Shown here piece after piece: positions 50,706-59,372 of a stretch of 64,000 bases of DNA (within the stretch, counting starts at the first letter, position 1; each line of letters starts with the position of its first letter). The translations under genes were made by a program, and so were the position numbers. Source of the stretch: Microbacterium sp. BK668 (GTDB taxonomy: Bacteria > Actinomycetota > Actinomycetes > Actinomycetales > Microbacteriaceae); the NCBI RefSeq assembly GCF_004362195.1, contig NZ_SNWG01000001.1, forward strand, positions 930,001 through 994,000, read 5' to 3'. Under the pieces are notes generated by a model. It made no database searches. It was not told the origin of the DNA and saw only the letters and a list, made by a program, of their open reading frames with translations.

Positions 50706-51625
50706 CGGGCCTCCGCCTCTTCGAGGACGGTGGGGTCGTCGCCGTAGTGGCGGAGGAAGAGCTCCTCGAGCGAGGGGGGCTCGATCCGCAGTCCTTCGAC
50801 ACCGAGCGCGCCGAGCGTCGGAAGGGCTGCCGCGACGGCGTCGCTGTCGAGCGTGAAGCGCACCCGCCCCTCGTCGATCACGACGTCGTGGGCGCCCGGC
50901 ACCTGAGGCACTCCGCCGCCGTTCGCGGCGAACGAGACCTCCGTCCGGGTCAGGTGCCGGAGCTCCGCGAGCGTGCCGGACTCGACGATGCGTCCGGACC
51001 GGATGATCGAGACCCGGTCGCAGAGCTGCTCGACCTCGCTGAGGATGTGGCTGGAGAGCAGCACGGTGGCCCCGGCATCCCGCACGCGAGCCAGCTCACG
51101 GCGGAACACCACCTCCATGAGGGGGTCCAGTCCGCTCGTCGGCTCGTCGAGGACGTAGAGCTCGGCGGGCACCGAGAGGGCCGCGATCAGTGCCACCTTC
51201 TGCCGATTGCCCTTCGAGTAGGCGCGTCCCTTCTTGCGCGGGTCGAACTGGAACTCCTGCATCAGACGCGCCTTGCTCTCGCGATACGCGGCGTCGCGCC
51301 GGTCGGCGCCGCGCAGCCGAGCGAGCAGGTCGATCGCTTCGCCGCCCGAGAGATTCGGCCAGACGCTGACGTCCCCGGGGACGTAGCCGATCCTGCGGTG
51401 CAGGGCGACCGCGCCGTGCCAGGGATCCTCGCCGAAGACGGTCGCCTCACCCGTCGTAGGCCGCGCGAGCCCGAGCAGGACGCGGATCGTGGTCGACTTC
51501 CCCGCCCCATTCGGGCCGAGGAACCCGTGGATCTCGCCCGCCGACACCTCGAGGTCGAGTCCGTCGAGAGCGTTGTGGCGGCCGTAGCGCTTGATGAGGC
51601 CGCTCGTGCGGATGACTGGTGCCAT
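50702..51625 (-). CDS. ABC exporter ATP-binding protein
   Basis: This 307-residue ABC ATPase has Walker A GPNGAGKSTT, signature YSKGNRQKVALIAALSV, Walker B ELYVLDEPTSGLDP, and H-loop LLSSHILSEVEQ. It pairs with the permease encoded next. ATG 51625 has no ribosome site and lies 7 bases after a TACCGT hexamer, so the operon mRNA is probably leaderless. The perfect palindrome TTCACAA-CT-TTGTGAA at 51646-51661 covers the -35 region. A GTG start at 51634 would give three extra residues. Confidence 0.9.
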   Translation of the reverse strand: MAPVIRTSGLIKRYGRHNALDGLDLEVSAGEIHGFLGPNGAGKSTTIRVLLGLARPTTGEATVFGEDPWHGAVALHRRIGYVPGDVSVWPNLSGGEAIDLLARLRGADRRDAAYRESKARLMQEFQFDPRKKGRAYSKGNRQKVALIAALSVPAELYVLDEPTSGLDPLMEVVFRRELARVRDAGATVLLSSHILSEVEQLCDRVSIIRSGRIVESGTLAELRHLTRTEVSFAANGGGVPQVPGAHDVVIDEGRVRFTLDSDAVAAALPTLGALGVEGLRIEPPSLEELFLRHYGDDPTVLEEAEAR

Positions 51626-51645
51626 ACAGCGCACGGTATGCGCTT

Positions 51646-51661
51646 TTCACAACTTTGTGAA
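51646..51661. promoter_or_regulatory. Operator palindrome of the ABC exporter operon
   Basis: TTCACAA at 51646-51652 and TTGTGAA at 51655-51661 are perfect 7-bp arms separated by CT. The site is 8 bases upstream of the probable -10 element TACCGT of the exporter operon (minus strand), so a bound repressor would block the polymerase. The MarR/GbsR protein encoded at the end of the operon is the likely binder. Confidence 0.6.
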
Positions 51662-51719
51662 TATTGCTAACGCTATCCTCACGGCGGCCGTTCGATATCC
51701 GCGGCGAATCGACAAGTCT

Positions 51720-51777
51720 GTATACGAAAGCAACCATAGAATCCGCCATCGGAGCGAAAGCGCCGTCTTTTGTATAC
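51720..51777. promoter_or_regulatory. Two GTATAC operators upstream of the GntR-prp operon
   Basis: The 6-bp palindrome GTATAC occurs at 51720-51725 (in TCTGTATACGA) and 51772-51777 (in TTTGTATACAC). Their start-to-start distance of 52 bp is five helical turns, so two regulator dimers would sit on the same DNA face and could loop the DNA. TGTATACA is a form seen in operators of GntR/FadR-type regulators. The downstream site is 34 bases before the GntR start codon. Confidence 0.6.
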
Positions 51778-51810
51778 ACTGAGGTGTGCTTTCGAGGGAG
51801 AGGAGCGGCC

Positions 51811-52467
51811 ATGCGCGCCAGTGACCGCGCCTACCGGACCCTCCTGGACGAGATCCAGTCCGGGCGGCTCGCCCCCGGCTCCGTCCTGGGCGAGGTCGAG
51901 CAGGCCGCCCGCCTCGGCGTGAGCCGCACTCCGCTGCGCGAGGCCCTCGGACGCCTCGCCGCGGACGGGCTCGTCGTCCAGCAGTCTCCGCGCGTCACGG
52001 TCGTCAGCGACGTCGATGCGGGCGACATCCGCGAGCTGTTCGAGGTGCGGCGCGCGCTCGAGGAGACGGCGGCCCGTCGCGCGGCGGAGCGGGGGGATGC
52101 CTCGACCTTCCGCGACCTCGCCGACCGGTTCGCCGCGGCATCCGTCGACGGAAGCGCCGCGACCGATGACTACTACGCGCTCATCGAGCGCTTCGACGAG
52201 GCGCTGGATGCCGCGGTCGGCAACGGCTATCTCCACGCGGCGCTGCGCACCGTGCGCACGCATCTGGTGCGCGTCCGGCGCCTCGCGCGCGACAACCCGC
52301 CCCGGCTCGCCGAGTCGGTCGCCGAGCACCGGCTGATCGCCTCGGCCATCGCAGAGCGCGACGGCGACCTCGCGGCGGCCGCGACGCACGTGCACCTGCA
52401 CAACGCCCTCCGAAGCATCCTCGACTCGATCGGGGCGAACGACCATCACGAACAGGGAGCAGCATGA
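51811..52467 (+). CDS. GntR-family (FCD) regulator of the methylcitrate operon
   Basis: The 218 residues have an N-terminal winged helix (about 5-68, with [20 protein letters not shown] and [20 protein letters not shown]) and a C-terminal all-helical FCD ligand domain with the metal-binding histidine [16 protein letters not shown] and a later His-rich helix (THVHLHNAL). FCD regulators sense small organic acids. Its ATGA overlap with prpD suggests it senses propionyl-CoA-derived acids such as methylcitrate. ATG 51811 has AGGAG seven bases upstream. The longer reading from 51664 is rejected because it runs through the operators. Confidence 0.88.
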   Translation: MRASDRAYRTLLDEIQSGRLAPGSVLGEVEQAARLGVSRTPLREALGRLAADGLVVQQSPRVTVVSDVDAGDIRELFEVRRALEETAARRAAERGDASTFRDLADRFAAASVDGSAATDDYYALIERFDEALDAAVGNGYLHAALRTVRTHLVRVRRLARDNPPRLAESVAEHRLIASAIAERDGDLAAAATHVHLHNALRSILDSIGANDHHEQGAA

Positions 52468-53990
52468 CCCTCACGCACCACGTCCGCGTCTATCGGAGCG
52501 AAGAGCCGCTGCCGCGCGAGGAGCAGCTCGCGTGGAAGATCGCGGAAGTCGCCGCCGACCCCGTCGAGGTCGACTCCGAGGTCGTGGACATGATCATCAA
52601 CCGGGTGATCGACAATGCCGCCGTCGCCGCGGCATCCCTCACCCGTGCGCCCGTCAGCGCAGCGCGCCAGCAGGCGCTCGACCACGCCGTCTCGATCGGC
52701 GGCGACGGCGCCACGGTGTTCGGCTGCGCGCTCGAGCGCCGCACCTCGCCGGAATGGGCGGCGTGGGCCAACGGCGTCGCGGTGCGCGAGCTCGACTATC
52801 ACGACACCTTCCTCGCGGCCGACTACTCGCATCCGGGCGACAACATCCCGCCGATCCTCGCGGTCGCCCAGCACGTCGGAGCCGATGGCGCCGCGCTCGT
52901 CCGGGGAATCGCGACGGGGTACGAGGTCCAGATCGACCTCGTCCGCGCCATCTGCCTGCACAAGCACAAGATCGATCACGTGGCGCACCTCGGTCCCTCG
53001 GCCGCGGCCGGGATCGGCACGCTGCTCGACCTGCCCGTCGAGACGATCTATCAGGCGGTGGGCCAGGCGCTCCACACGACGACGGCGACGCGCCAGAGCC
53101 GCAAGGGCGAGATCTCGACGTGGAAGGCGCACGCCCCCGCCTTCGCGGGGAAGATGGCGGTCGAGGCCGTCGACCGAGCGATGCGCGGGGAGACGTCGCC
53201 GTCCCCCATCTACGAAGGGGAGGACGGCGTCATCGCCTGGATGCTCGACGGACCGGATGCCTCGTACTACGTCCCGCTCCCGGGTCCCGGCGAGGCGAAG
53301 CGCGGCATCCTGGACTCCTACACCAAGGAGCACTCGGCCGAGTACCAGGCGCAGGCGTGGATCGACCTCGCACGCAAGCTCCACCGCGAGCACCCCGACG
53401 CGTTCGCGCCCGACAACGTCGCCTCGATCGTGCTGCACACGAGCCACCACACCCACTACGTCATCGGCTCGGGGGCGAACGACCCGCAGAAGTACGACCC
53501 GACGGCGTCGCGCGAGACGCTCGACCACTCGATCCCCTACATCTTCGCCGTCGCCCTGCAGGACGGCGGCTGGCACCACGTCGACTCGTACACGCCGGAG
53601 CGCGCGGGCCGGCCCGACACGGTGGCGCTGTGGAACAAGATCACGACGGCCGAGGACGGGGAGTGGACGCGCCGGTACCACTCCGACGACCCGGGCGAGA
53701 AGGCGTTCGGCGGCCGCGTGGTCATCACCTTCGCCGACGGCGGGGAGATCGTGGAGGAGATCGCCGTCGCCGACGCGCACCCCCTCGGAGCCCGGCCGTT
53801 CGTCCGCGAGGACTACGTCCGCAAGTTCCGGCTCCTCGCCGAGCCCGTGCTGGCGCCCGCCGAGATCGAGCGGTTCCTCGATCTCGCCGAGCGCCTCCCC
53901 GAGCTCACCCCGGCCGAGGTGCAGCAGCTGACGATCGTCGCGAAGCTGGGCGTCCTCGCGATGGCCCCGGCGCCGAAGGGTCTCTTCTGA
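52464..53990 (+). CDS. prpD: 2-methylcitrate dehydratase
   Basis: This 508-residue MmgE/PrpD-family dehydratase is the second enzyme of the methylcitrate cycle; it removes water from 2-methylcitrate. Family regions include [40 protein letters not shown] and [20 protein letters not shown]. The length is normal. It overlaps the GntR gene by 4 bp. The following 121 bases to prpB are longer than the other gaps and form a 40-codon open frame with TGATG junctions at both ends. Confidence 0.93.
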   Translation: MTLTHHVRVYRSEEPLPREEQLAWKIAEVAADPVEVDSEVVDMIINRVIDNAAVAAASLTRAPVSAARQQALDHAVSIGGDGATVFGCALERRTSPEWAAWANGVAVRELDYHDTFLAADYSHPGDNIPPILAVAQHVGADGAALVRGIATGYEVQIDLVRAICLHKHKIDHVAHLGPSAAAGIGTLLDLPVETIYQAVGQALHTTTATRQSRKGEISTWKAHAPAFAGKMAVEAVDRAMRGETSPSPIYEGEDGVIAWMLDGPDASYYVPLPGPGEAKRGILDSYTKEHSAEYQAQAWIDLARKLHREHPDAFAPDNVASIVLHTSHHTHYVIGSGANDPQKYDPTASRETLDHSIPYIFAVALQDGGWHHVDSYTPERAGRPDTVALWNKITTAEDGEWTRRYHSDDPGEKAFGGRVVITFADGGEIVEEIAVADAHPLGARPFVREDYVRKFRLLAEPVLAPAEIERFLDLAERLPELTPAEVQQLTIVAKLGVLAMAPAPKGLF

Positions 53991-54112
53991 TGTGCGGCGC
54001 GGCCCACCGGACCGCACGAACCTCGGAGAATCGCGTCGGCTTCGGAGCCATCGGCCCGATGCGTCCGGAATTCGTCACCTTCTCCGGACTTCGAGGCGGG
54101 GGGATGGACTGA
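53990..54112 (+). other. 40-codon open frame exactly filling the prpD-prpB gap
   Basis: ATG 53990 shares its A with the prpD stop (TGATG), and the frame's stop TGA ends at 54112, which is the A of the prpB start (TGATG again). The 40-residue product would begin [15 protein letters not shown] and end GLRGGGMD. The third-position GC of about 77% is lower than in the flanking genes (over 90%), which argues against a conserved protein. A ribosome relay between prpD and prpB is a possible role. Confidence 0.35.
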
Positions 54113-55011
54113 TGCTCTACTCCACCGTGCCCGCGGCCGAGAAGCGGCGGCTGTTCCGCGAGCGGCTCTCCTCGGGAGAGCTCCTGCGCTTCCCCGGCGC
54201 CTTCAACCCGCTCTCGGCTCGCCTCATCGAGCAGAAGGGGTTCGAGGGGGTCTACATCTCCGGCGCGGTCCTCTCGGCCGACCTCGGCCTGCCCGACATC
54301 GGGCTCACGACCCTTCCCGAGGTCGCCGGCCGCGGCCAGCAGATCGCGCGGATGACCGACCTTCCGGCGCTCATCGACGCCGACACCGGCTTCGGCGAGC
54401 CGATGAACGTCGCGCGCACGATCCAGACCCTCGAGGACGCCGGCGTCGCGGGCACGCACATCGAGGACCAGATCAATCCCAAGCGGTGCGGCCACCTCGA
54501 CGGCAAGGCCGTCGTCGACGAGGACACCGCGATCAAGCGCATCCGCGCGGCCGCCGACGCGCGTCGCGACCCGAACTTCCTCCTCATGGCGCGCACCGAC
54601 ATCCGCGCGGTGGAGGGGATGGATGCCGCGATCGACCGCGCGAAGGCGCTGGTGGATGCCGGGGCCGATGCGATCTTCCCCGAGGCGATGCGCTCGCTCG
54701 AGGAGTTCGAGGCGGTGCGGCGGGCGATCGACGTGCCGATCCTCGCGAACATGACGGAGTTCGGGAAGTCCGACCTCTTCAGTGTGGATCAGCTGCGCGA
54801 TGTCGGGGTCAACATCGTGATCTGGCCCGTCTCGCTCCTGCGGATCGCGATGGGCGCGGCATCCCGTGCCCTCGATACGCTCACGGACGAGGGGCATCTC
54901 ACCTCCAAGCTCGGCGAGATGCAGCACCGCGCCGACCTGTACGACCTCATCGACTACGAGGCCTACAACCACTTCGACCAGGACGTCTTCAAGTTCCAGA
55001 TCAGCCGCTGA
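54112..55011 (+). CDS. prpB: 2-methylisocitrate lyase
   Basis: This 299-residue enzyme of the isocitrate-lyase superfamily splits 2-methylisocitrate to succinate and pyruvate. The active-site loop HIEDQINPKRCGHLDGKAVV contains the catalytic Cys in the KRCGH motif, and the metal-binding Asp residues are in LPALIDADTGFGEPMNVART. The start ATG 54112 has GGGGGG seven to twelve bases upstream, inside the 40-codon frame. PrpC follows 21 bases later. Confidence 0.93.
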   Translation: MLYSTVPAAEKRRLFRERLSSGELLRFPGAFNPLSARLIEQKGFEGVYISGAVLSADLGLPDIGLTTLPEVAGRGQQIARMTDLPALIDADTGFGEPMNVARTIQTLEDAGVAGTHIEDQINPKRCGHLDGKAVVDEDTAIKRIRAAADARRDPNFLLMARTDIRAVEGMDAAIDRAKALVDAGADAIFPEAMRSLEEFEAVRRAIDVPILANMTEFGKSDLFSVDQLRDVGVNIVIWPVSLLRIAMGAASRALDTLTDEGHLTSKLGEMQHRADLYDLIDYEAYNHFDQDVFKFQISR

Positions 55012-55032
55012 GAGCGGGCGAAGGAGCCACAC

Positions 55033-56208
55033 ATGACCGAAGAGATCGACATCAAGAAGGGCCTCGCCGGGGTCACCGTCGACTACACGGCCGTCTCGAA
55101 GGTCAATCCCGAGACCAACTCCCTCCTGTACCGCGGGTATCCCGTGCAGGAGCTCGCCGCGACGCAGCCCGTGGAGGCCGTCGCCTACCTGCTCTGGTAC
55201 GGCGAGCTGCCGACCGACGAGCAGCTCGCATCGTTCCGTGCGCGGGAGCGCGCCAACCGTGCGCTCGACGAGAACGTCAAGCAGACGATCGACCTGCTGC
55301 CCCTCGAGGCGCACCCGATGGATGTCGTGCGCAGCGCGGTCTCGGTGTACGGGGCATCCGATCCCGCCGCGTTCGACAGCTCCCAGCTCTCCGACCTCGA
55401 GAAGGCCGAGCGCCTCTTCGCCAAGCTCCCCGCGATCGTCGCCTACGACCAGCGCCGCCGCCGCGGACAGGCGCTCGTCGAGCCGCGCGACGACCTGGAC
55501 TACTCCCGCAACTTCCTGTGGATGACCTTCGGCGAGGAGCCCGACCCCACCGTGGCCGCGGCGTTCAACGTGTCGATGATCCTGTACGCCGAGCACTCGT
55601 TCAACGCGTCGACCTTCACGGCGCGCGTCATCACGAGCACGATGGCCGACCTGTACTCGGCCGTCGTCGGTGCGATCGGAGCCCTGAAGGGCCCGCTGCA
55701 CGGCGGCGCGAACGAGGCCGTCATGCACATCCTCGACGAGATCGGATCGGCCGAGAACGTCGGGCCCTGGCTCGACGAGGCGCTCGCCGAGAAGCGCAAG
55801 ATCATGGGATTCGGCCACCGCGTCTACAAGAAGGGTGACTCCCGCGTCCCGACGATGAAGGCGGCCCTCGACACACTGGTCGAGCACTACGACGCCGCCG
55901 AGCTGGCGGCGCTGTACGACGAGCTCGAGAGCGAGTTCGTCGGGCGCAAGGGGATCTACCCGAACCTCGACTACCCCTCGGGCCCCGCGTACCACCTCAT
56001 GGGGTTCGACACCCTCACCTTCACGCCGCTGTTCGTGGCCGCGCGCGTCGTGGGCTGGACGGCGCACACGATCGAGCAGGCGGCGTCCAACGCCCTCATC
56101 CGGCCGCTGTCGGCCTACAACGGCCCGGACGAGAGGCACATCGAGGGCTATGTCGCCGACGCCGCCCAGGTCGAGGCGGCCGAGCGCGCCGAAGAGGCGG
56201 CGGTGTGA
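55033..56208 (+). CDS. prpC: 2-methylcitrate synthase (citrate synthase family)
   Basis: The 391 residues are the length of short bacterial citrate/methylcitrate synthases. Catalytic features are the His in LHGGANEAVM, the His in GFGHRVYKKGDSRVP and the Asp in LDYPSGPAYHLMGF. Its neighbours prpD and prpB fix the role: condensing propionyl-CoA with oxaloacetate. ATG 55033 is preceded by GAAGGAG. It overlaps the thioesterase gene by 4 bp. Confidence 0.93.
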   Translation: MTEEIDIKKGLAGVTVDYTAVSKVNPETNSLLYRGYPVQELAATQPVEAVAYLLWYGELPTDEQLASFRARERANRALDENVKQTIDLLPLEAHPMDVVRSAVSVYGASDPAAFDSSQLSDLEKAERLFAKLPAIVAYDQRRRRGQALVEPRDDLDYSRNFLWMTFGEEPDPTVAAAFNVSMILYAEHSFNASTFTARVITSTMADLYSAVVGAIGALKGPLHGGANEAVMHILDEIGSAENVGPWLDEALAEKRKIMGFGHRVYKKGDSRVPTMKAALDTLVEHYDAAELAALYDELESEFVGRKGIYPNLDYPSGPAYHLMGFDTLTFTPLFVAARVVGWTAHTIEQAASNALIRPLSAYNGPDERHIEGYVADAAQVEAAERAEEAAV

Positions 56209-56666
56209 GCATCTGGCACGCTCAGCCTTCCGCCGCCGAGCTCGACGCGATGGCGGGCCGCACGCTCATCGAGAACCTCGGCATCGAGATCCTCGAAGTC
56301 CGCGACGATGCGCTGGTGGCGCGCATGCCGGTCGACCATCGCACGGTGCAGCCGGCGGGAGTGCTGCACGGCGGTGCCTCCGTCGCCCTGGCCGAGACTC
56401 TCGCGTCGTGGGCGGGATTCCTGACGGTCGACCGCGAGAAGTTCCACGTCGTCGGCCAGGAGATCAACGCCAACCACATACGGCCGGTCTTCTCGGGGTG
56501 GGTCACCGCCACGGCGACGCCGGCCGCGCTCGGCCGGCGCAGTCAGGTGTGGGAGATCCGCATCGTCGACGAGGCCGGCAAGCTCGTCTGCATCTCGCGC
56601 TGCACCCTCGCCGTCATCGAGCAGAGGAGCACCTACGCGACGGCCGACGGGCGCAGGGCCGGTTAG
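56205..56666 (+). CDS. PaaI-family hotdog thioesterase
   Basis: This 153-residue hotdog-fold protein contains VQPAGVLHGGASVALAETLA, the PaaI/YbgC-type active-site helix with HGG, then HVVGQEINANHIRPVFSG. PaaI-type enzymes hydrolyse acyl-CoA thioesters, often as housekeeping that frees CoA from dead-end products. GTG 56205 overlaps the prpC stop (GTGA), so in this operon it may clear toxic propionyl- or methylcitryl-type CoA esters. That is inference. Confidence 0.85.
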   Translation: MSIWHAQPSAAELDAMAGRTLIENLGIEILEVRDDALVARMPVDHRTVQPAGVLHGGASVALAETLASWAGFLTVDREKFHVVGQEINANHIRPVFSGWVTATATPAALGRRSQVWEIRIVDEAGKLVCISRCTLAVIEQRSTYATADGRRAG

Positions 56667-56679
56667 CGCGGCGGGCCGC

Positions 56680-57168
56680 TCACCACGGCTGGTGTGCAGC
56701 GAAGTCCCATCCGCGGGTCACCGGCTCCTCGGCGCCGCCGTGCGCGTCGGCCTGCGTCACGGACAGGCGCGCTCGTTTCGCCACGAGCTCGAACAGGTCG
56801 GTGAAGCCCGGCTGCGCGCCCGAGATGTCGAGCCGCATCAGCCGGACGTCGGCGAAGTCCCACCGGATCACGACGGCGCTGCCGCCGTCCGACGGGCGCA
56901 CCACATCCAGCCGCGCGGTGGCGACGTTCGTCCCCTTCGCGATCGCCTCGAAGATCAGGGGCGATGCGATCGACGTCGGTGCGGTGACCACGAGCGGATG
57001 CTGCGTCGCCCTGCCCGATCGTCCGGCCCCGCCACCCGGCCCCGCGCCGGGCGCGCCGGCCTGCTCCAGACCCCACGTCACGCCCGCGACCTCGATCCAG
57101 TCCCGGTGATCGCGCTCGACGGAGCTTCCCGGGATGCCGGGCAGCTGCAGGTAGATGTCCACGGCCAC
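56680..57168 (-). CDS. Hcp-family (type VI secretion tube-like) protein, orphan
   Basis: This 162-residue protein begins VAVDIYLQLPGIPGSSVERD followed by HRDWIEVAGVTWGLEQAG, the opening of Hcp-family tube proteins. The middle (HPLVVTAPTSIASPLIFEAI and NVATARLDVV) and the end (TRGWDFAAHQ) also follow the family. Hcp forms hexameric rings in the type VI secretion tube of Gram-negative bacteria. No other type VI gene lies in the window, as for the lone hcp-like genes seen in actinobacteria, so its role is unknown. GTG 57168 has GGAGG five bases upstream; a longer frame to 57264 is low quality. Confidence 0.75.
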   Translation of the reverse strand: MAVDIYLQLPGIPGSSVERDHRDWIEVAGVTWGLEQAGAPGAGPGGGAGRSGRATQHPLVVTAPTSIASPLIFEAIAKGTNVATARLDVVRPSDGGSAVVIRWDFADVRLMRLDISGAQPGFTDLFELVAKRARLSVTQADAHGGAEEPVTRGWDFAAHQPW

Positions 57169-57290
57169 ACTGTCCTCCGATCGACGCGCATGAGCCGGCT
57201 TCCGGTCCCGGCGCCAGCCTCCCACGCCCGCCCCCTCGCGCGCCAGGGTCCGACCCCCCCGCACCCGGCCATCGGGTCGATGATGGATGC

Positions 57291-58472
57291 ATGACCCGCA
57301 CCGCCGTCATCGTCGACGCCGTCCGCACCCCTTCCGGCAAGGGCAAGCCGGGGGGCGCGCTGTCGTCCCAGCATCCCGTCGACCTGGCGGCCTTCGTCAT
57401 CTCGTCACTCCTCGACCGCAGCGGCCTCGACTCACGGCAGATCGACGACGTGCTCCTCGGCTGCGTGAGCCAGATCGGCGACCAGGCCATGAACATCGCG
57501 CGCCAGGCGGTGCTCGCTGCGGGCTTCGACGAGCGCGTGCCCGCGACCACGATCGACCGGCAGTGCGGCTCGAGCCAGCAGGCCGCGCACTTCGCGGCGC
57601 AGGGCGTTCTCGCGGGCGCCTACGACGTCGTCATCGCGGGCGGGGTCGAATCGATGAGCCGCGTGCCGCTCGGCTCGTCGCGTCAGGGTGGCTCCACGTC
57701 GGCGGGGATCCGTCGGCGGTACCCGGCCGGCCTGGTCAACCAGGGCGTCTCGGCCGAGCTCATCGCGCAGCGGTGGCACCTCGGCCGCGAAGAGCTCGAC
57801 GCCTACTCGGCGCGGAGTCACCAGCGGGCGGCGGATGCCTGGGCCGAGCGCCGCTTCGACAGCCAGGTGCTCCCCGTCCCGATCTCGGAGGCCGCCCTCG
57901 TCACGGAAGACGAGACCGTCCGTCCCGGAACGACGGCCGAGACCCTCGCCGGGCTCGGCCCCGCCTTCCGCACCGACGACCTCGCCGCGCGCTTTCCGGA
58001 GCTCGACTGGCGCATCACCCCCGGCAATTCGTCGCCGCTGACGGACGCGGCATCCGCCGTCCTCATCATGAGCGAGGACAAGGCGGCGTCGCTCGGGCTG
58101 ACGCCGCGCGCGCGCTTCCACTCCTTCGCGGTGGTGGGGGATGACCCGCTCCTGATGCTGACGGGGCCGATTCCGGCGACCGAGCGCATACTCGAGCGAT
58201 CGGGGCTCACGATCGACGACCTCGACGCGTACGAGGTGAACGAGGCGTTCGCCTCGGTGCCGCTCGCGTGGCTCCGCGAGACCGGCGCCGATCCCGCCAA
58301 GCTCAACCCGTGGGGCGGTGCCATCGCGCTCGGCCACGCGGTCGGCGCGTCGGGCACGCGCCTGCTCGGCACCCTCGTCGCGCACCTCGAGGCGACCGGC
58401 GGCCGGTACGGGCTGCAGACGATGTGCGAAGGCGGCGGCATGGCGAACGCCACGATCATCGAACGCCTCTGA
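57291..58472 (+). CDS. Acetyl-CoA C-acyltransferase (thiolase)
   Basis: This 393-residue thiolase has the acyl-accepting Cys in TIDRQCGSSQQAAHFAAQG, GGVESMSR, the NEAFA motif, the His in LGHAVGASGTRLLGTL, and the second active-site Cys in LQTMCEGGGMANATII. All catalytic residues are present. It is probably the beta-oxidation or biosynthetic thiolase acting with the SDR and hydratase at 29708-31289, though it lies far from them. ATG 57291 has no ribosome site; GATGAT ends six bases before it. Confidence 0.92.
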   Translation: MTRTAVIVDAVRTPSGKGKPGGALSSQHPVDLAAFVISSLLDRSGLDSRQIDDVLLGCVSQIGDQAMNIARQAVLAAGFDERVPATTIDRQCGSSQQAAHFAAQGVLAGAYDVVIAGGVESMSRVPLGSSRQGGSTSAGIRRRYPAGLVNQGVSAELIAQRWHLGREELDAYSARSHQRAADAWAERRFDSQVLPVPISEAALVTEDETVRPGTTAETLAGLGPAFRTDDLAARFPELDWRITPGNSSPLTDAASAVLIMSEDKAASLGLTPRARFHSFAVVGDDPLLMLTGPIPATERILERSGLTIDDLDAYEVNEAFASVPLAWLRETGADPAKLNPWGGAIALGHAVGASGTRLLGTLVAHLEATGGRYGLQTMCEGGGMANATIIERL

Positions 58473-58493
58473 CGCCGAGGCCGGTGGGCCGGG

Positions 58494-58823
58494 TCAGGCC
58501 GCCTCGACGTCGTTCTGGCACTCGATGCACGTCTCCGCGTGCGGGATCACCTCCAGACGACCTGCGACGATCGCCGCCCCGCAGCGGACGCAGCGACCGT
58601 AGGTGCCCTCGGCGATGCGATCCAGAGCCGCGTCGATCTGGTCCATGACGCGCCGCGTCGCGGCGGCGGTCAGGTATGCGACGGGGTCGATCGTGGGAAT
58701 CGCGCGCGGCTCGAGTTCGCGGATGATGTCTTGGCGGCGGTCCAACTCGGCTTCCAGCAGTCGCCGGGCCTGCGCGAGCTCGCCGGCCGACATCGTGGTT
58801 CCAGCGGGTCTGTCGGTGCGCAT
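58494..58823 (-). CDS. TraR/DksA-type zinc-finger protein
   Basis: The 109 residues comprise an N-terminal helical half and a C-terminal four-cysteine zinc finger, CVRCGAAIVAGRLEVIPHAE then TCIECQ (CxxC-x17-CxxC). DksA/TraR proteins insert into the RNA polymerase secondary channel. Actinobacterial members of this size are often linked to carotenoid or stress genes, and many are uncharacterised. ATG 58823 lies one base after the stop of the preceding gene, so expression is coupled. The N-terminal acidic tip typical of DksA is not clear. Confidence 0.8.
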   Translation of the reverse strand: MRTDRPAGTTMSAGELAQARRLLEAELDRRQDIIRELEPRAIPTIDPVAYLTAAATRRVMDQIDAALDRIAEGTYGRCVRCGAAIVAGRLEVIPHAETCIECQNDVEAA

Positions 58824-58824
58824 G

Positions 58825-59289
58825 TCAGACTCCTGGCGCGGTCGCGCCGGAGATCGCGGTGACCAGGACGCGGTGCCGCACCGGCGCGCCGAGTCCGCTC
58901 GCCCGAGCGTGCAGCAGCTGCCAGTCCCTGGGACCCCGCTGCGATTGCTCCACCGCCCGATGCTCGCTCAGCCGGGCCGTCAGTTCGCGCAGCTCTGCGA
59001 TCGCCGAGTGCTGCTCGATCTCGCGGCGGTTGACCTGCGACACGATCCGGCCGAGCGTGCTGCGCGCTCGTGCCGCAACGCCTGTCGAGCGCCGGGGGAG
59101 CGCCTCGAGCGCCCGCTGTGCGTCGAGTCGAGCGTTCAGCGCGACCGGCGACCACGTGACGGGCGCAGGCTCGCCGCGCCACTCGACACGCGGGGCGCCC
59201 CCATCGTCGAGCCACCTCGCGATCTGCTTCTCGGGGACGGGCGCGAGATCTCCTCGTCGTCGCGGGGTTCGGAACAGATCGGTGCGCAT
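58825..59289 (-). CDS. Hypothetical protein coupled to the TraR/DksA-type gene
   Basis: The 154 residues have no recognised domain. The N-terminal half is basic with WLDDGGAPRVEWRGEPAPVT; the C-terminal half has amphipathic helices (NRREIEQHSAIAELRELTAR) and ends VRHRVLVTAISGATAPGV. ATG 59289 has a strong AGGAGG site. It ends one base before the TraR/DksA-type start. Its conserved gene order with the zinc-finger protein is the only clue. Confidence 0.6.
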   Translation of the reverse strand: MRTDLFRTPRRRGDLAPVPEKQIARWLDDGGAPRVEWRGEPAPVTWSPVALNARLDAQRALEALPRRSTGVAARARSTLGRIVSQVNRREIEQHSAIAELRELTARLSEHRAVEQSQRGPRDWQLLHARASGLGAPVRHRVLVTAISGATAPGV

Positions 59290-59372
59290 GGCAACCTCCT
59301 CGGGGTGAAAAGCAGAAGCGCGCCGCAGATGCGACGCGCTGGGTAGCCGGACGGGTCCGTGAGGTCACGGAT

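Noticed and set aside
51664..51810. Longer GntR protein from 51664
   Set aside because: The added 49 codons would lie over both GTATAC operators and lack a ribosome site; ATG 51811 has a good one.
56680..57168. Type VI secretion locus
   Set aside because: Only a lone Hcp-like gene is present; no other component is visible in 64 kb.
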